Notes under the pieces: generated by a model
The model's database searches: none
Told to the model about the DNA's origin: nothing
Seen by the model: the letters and a program-made list of their open reading frames with translations, nothing else
Position numbers and translations under genes: made by a program
Assembly: GCA_025360605.1 (NCBI GenBank)
Contig: JANYBV010000016.1
Coordinates: 1 to 40,973 of the forward strand
Length of the DNA stretch: 40,973 nucleotides
Source: Alphaproteobacteria bacterium
Lineage (GTDB): Bacteria > Pseudomonadota > Alphaproteobacteria > Rickettsiales > SXRF01
Direction of reading: 5' to 3'
Shown: in pieces, positions 40,361-40,973 of the stretch
Layout of the letters: the number at the start of each line of letters is the position of its first letter
How positions within the stretch are numbered: position 1 is the first letter of the stretch

Positions 40361-40973
40361 ACCTGCTGCGCCTGAGTTTATCCAACGTGCGTTTCCGGTT
40401 GCTGGCCAGTTTTTTCAACGTGCTGATCTTGGCGCTCGGCATGGCCACCATCATAACCTTGCTGCATATCAGCCAGCAGGTGCAGGAGCGCTTCACCAAT
40501 GATCTGAAGGGTATCGATCTGGTGGTGGGCGCGAAGGGCAGCCCCATCCAGCTGATTTTATCCAGCGTATTCCATCTCGATATTCCCAACGGTAACATTC
40601 CGCTGGCGGAAGCCGAGGCACTGAAACAAAACAAGCTGATTAAATCGGAAATTCCGGTGGCGCTGGGGGATAATTATAACGGATTCCGCATTGTCGGTAC
40701 GGATGAACAATACATAGAACACTATCAGGCAAAAATTGCCTCAGGGCGTTTGAACAATGCGCCGATGGAAGTGGTGCTGGGTAGCGAGGTGGCGTTTAAA
40801 AACCATCTGAATGTGAACGAAGCCATTGTCGGCGCACACGGGCTGTCGAACAGCGATGATTTGCACAGTGATTTTCCTTATAAAATTGTAGGTATTCTGA
40901 AGCCCACAGGAACGGTGATCGACCGTCTGGTGATTACGCAAGTCGAAAGCGTCTGGCATGTGCATGAGCATCC
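40357..40973 (+). CDS. FtsX/MacB-type ABC permease, N-terminal part (runs off the window)
   Basis: The gene starts with the ATG at 40357, which overlaps the ATPase stop as ATGA and has TAGGAG upstream. The visible 205 residues hold one membrane segment (about 18-38) and the start of a periplasmic MacB-like domain, with DLVVGAKGSPIQLILSSVFHLDIPNGN and TDEQYIEHY. The product works with the preceding ATPase as a membrane transporter or lipoprotein-type exporter. The 3' end is not in the window. Confidence 0.85.
   Translation, partial: MNLLRLSLSNVRFRLLASFFNVLILALGMATIITLLHISQQVQERFTNDLKGIDLVVGAKGSPIQLILSSVFHLDIPNGNIPLAEAEALKQNKLIKSEIPVALGDNYNGFRIVGTDEQYIEHYQAKIASGRLNNAPMEVVLGSEVAFKNHLNVNEAIVGAHGLSNSDDLHSDFPYKIVGILKPTGTVIDRLVITQVESVWHVHEH

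Overview
The window looks like chromosomal DNA of a moderate-GC bacterium, most likely an alphaproteobacterium. The evidence is indirect: an alphaproteobacterial-type Zur box ahead of a Fur-family gene, an ELM1-like (DUF1022) protein, a DUF599 protein, a DUF6065-like protein and a Flp pilin. I cannot name a genus. All family calls are recalled from sequence motifs and were not searched.

Layout. 1-660: end of an rRNA operon (23S 3' end, 5S, extended terminator stem). 661-3874: small accessory genes, including a codon-atypical cassette with its own promoter and terminator (1611-2197), a secreted protein with a frameshift in its signal peptide, a CPBP protease and a Flp pilin. 3871-10848: DUF6065-like protein, split transketolase, secreted beta-rich protein, alpha/beta hydrolase, acetate kinase-phosphotransacetylase and a Sel1-repeat protein. 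10902-11570: a second codon-atypical cassette. 11741-19969: a secreted Cys-rich protein followed by a chaperone-usher pilus locus with four related pilin-like subunits (one frameshifted, one without a donor strand), a TcfC-like usher fused to two SPOR domains, and a PapD-like chaperone. 20088-23129: a membrane alkaline-phosphatase-superfamily enzyme and a 5'-truncated OafA-like acyltransferase.

23138-25874 is a mobile or accessory block: an HNH endonuclease with an internal repeat, a tRNA-Leu(UAA) interrupted by a group I intron, a tyrosine integrase, and a partial intronless tRNA-Leu copy that looks like an attachment-site remnant. 26062-30462: CinA-like protein, two tandem methionine aminopeptidases, RadC and an ELM1-like protein in a tightly coupled operon, then a small orphan. 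30618-36505: minus-strand cluster of a VanX-like peptidase, a DUF599 protein, a sensor histidine kinase that has lost its phosphoacceptor His and ATP-binding motifs, and two paralogous unknown membrane proteins. 36637-39609: zur, a 33-residue membrane peptide and znuCBA as one translationally coupled operon. 39725-40973: a divergent MacB/LolCDE-type ABC transporter that runs off the end of the window.

Most noteworthy: the usher-SPOR fusion; the intron, HNH and integrase around tRNA-Leu with an intronless remnant; the degenerate sensor kinase cluster; the unannotated small membrane protein in the zinc operon; and the two codon-atypical cassettes. Three convergent gene pairs share their stop codons inside a single YTAG tetranucleotide.
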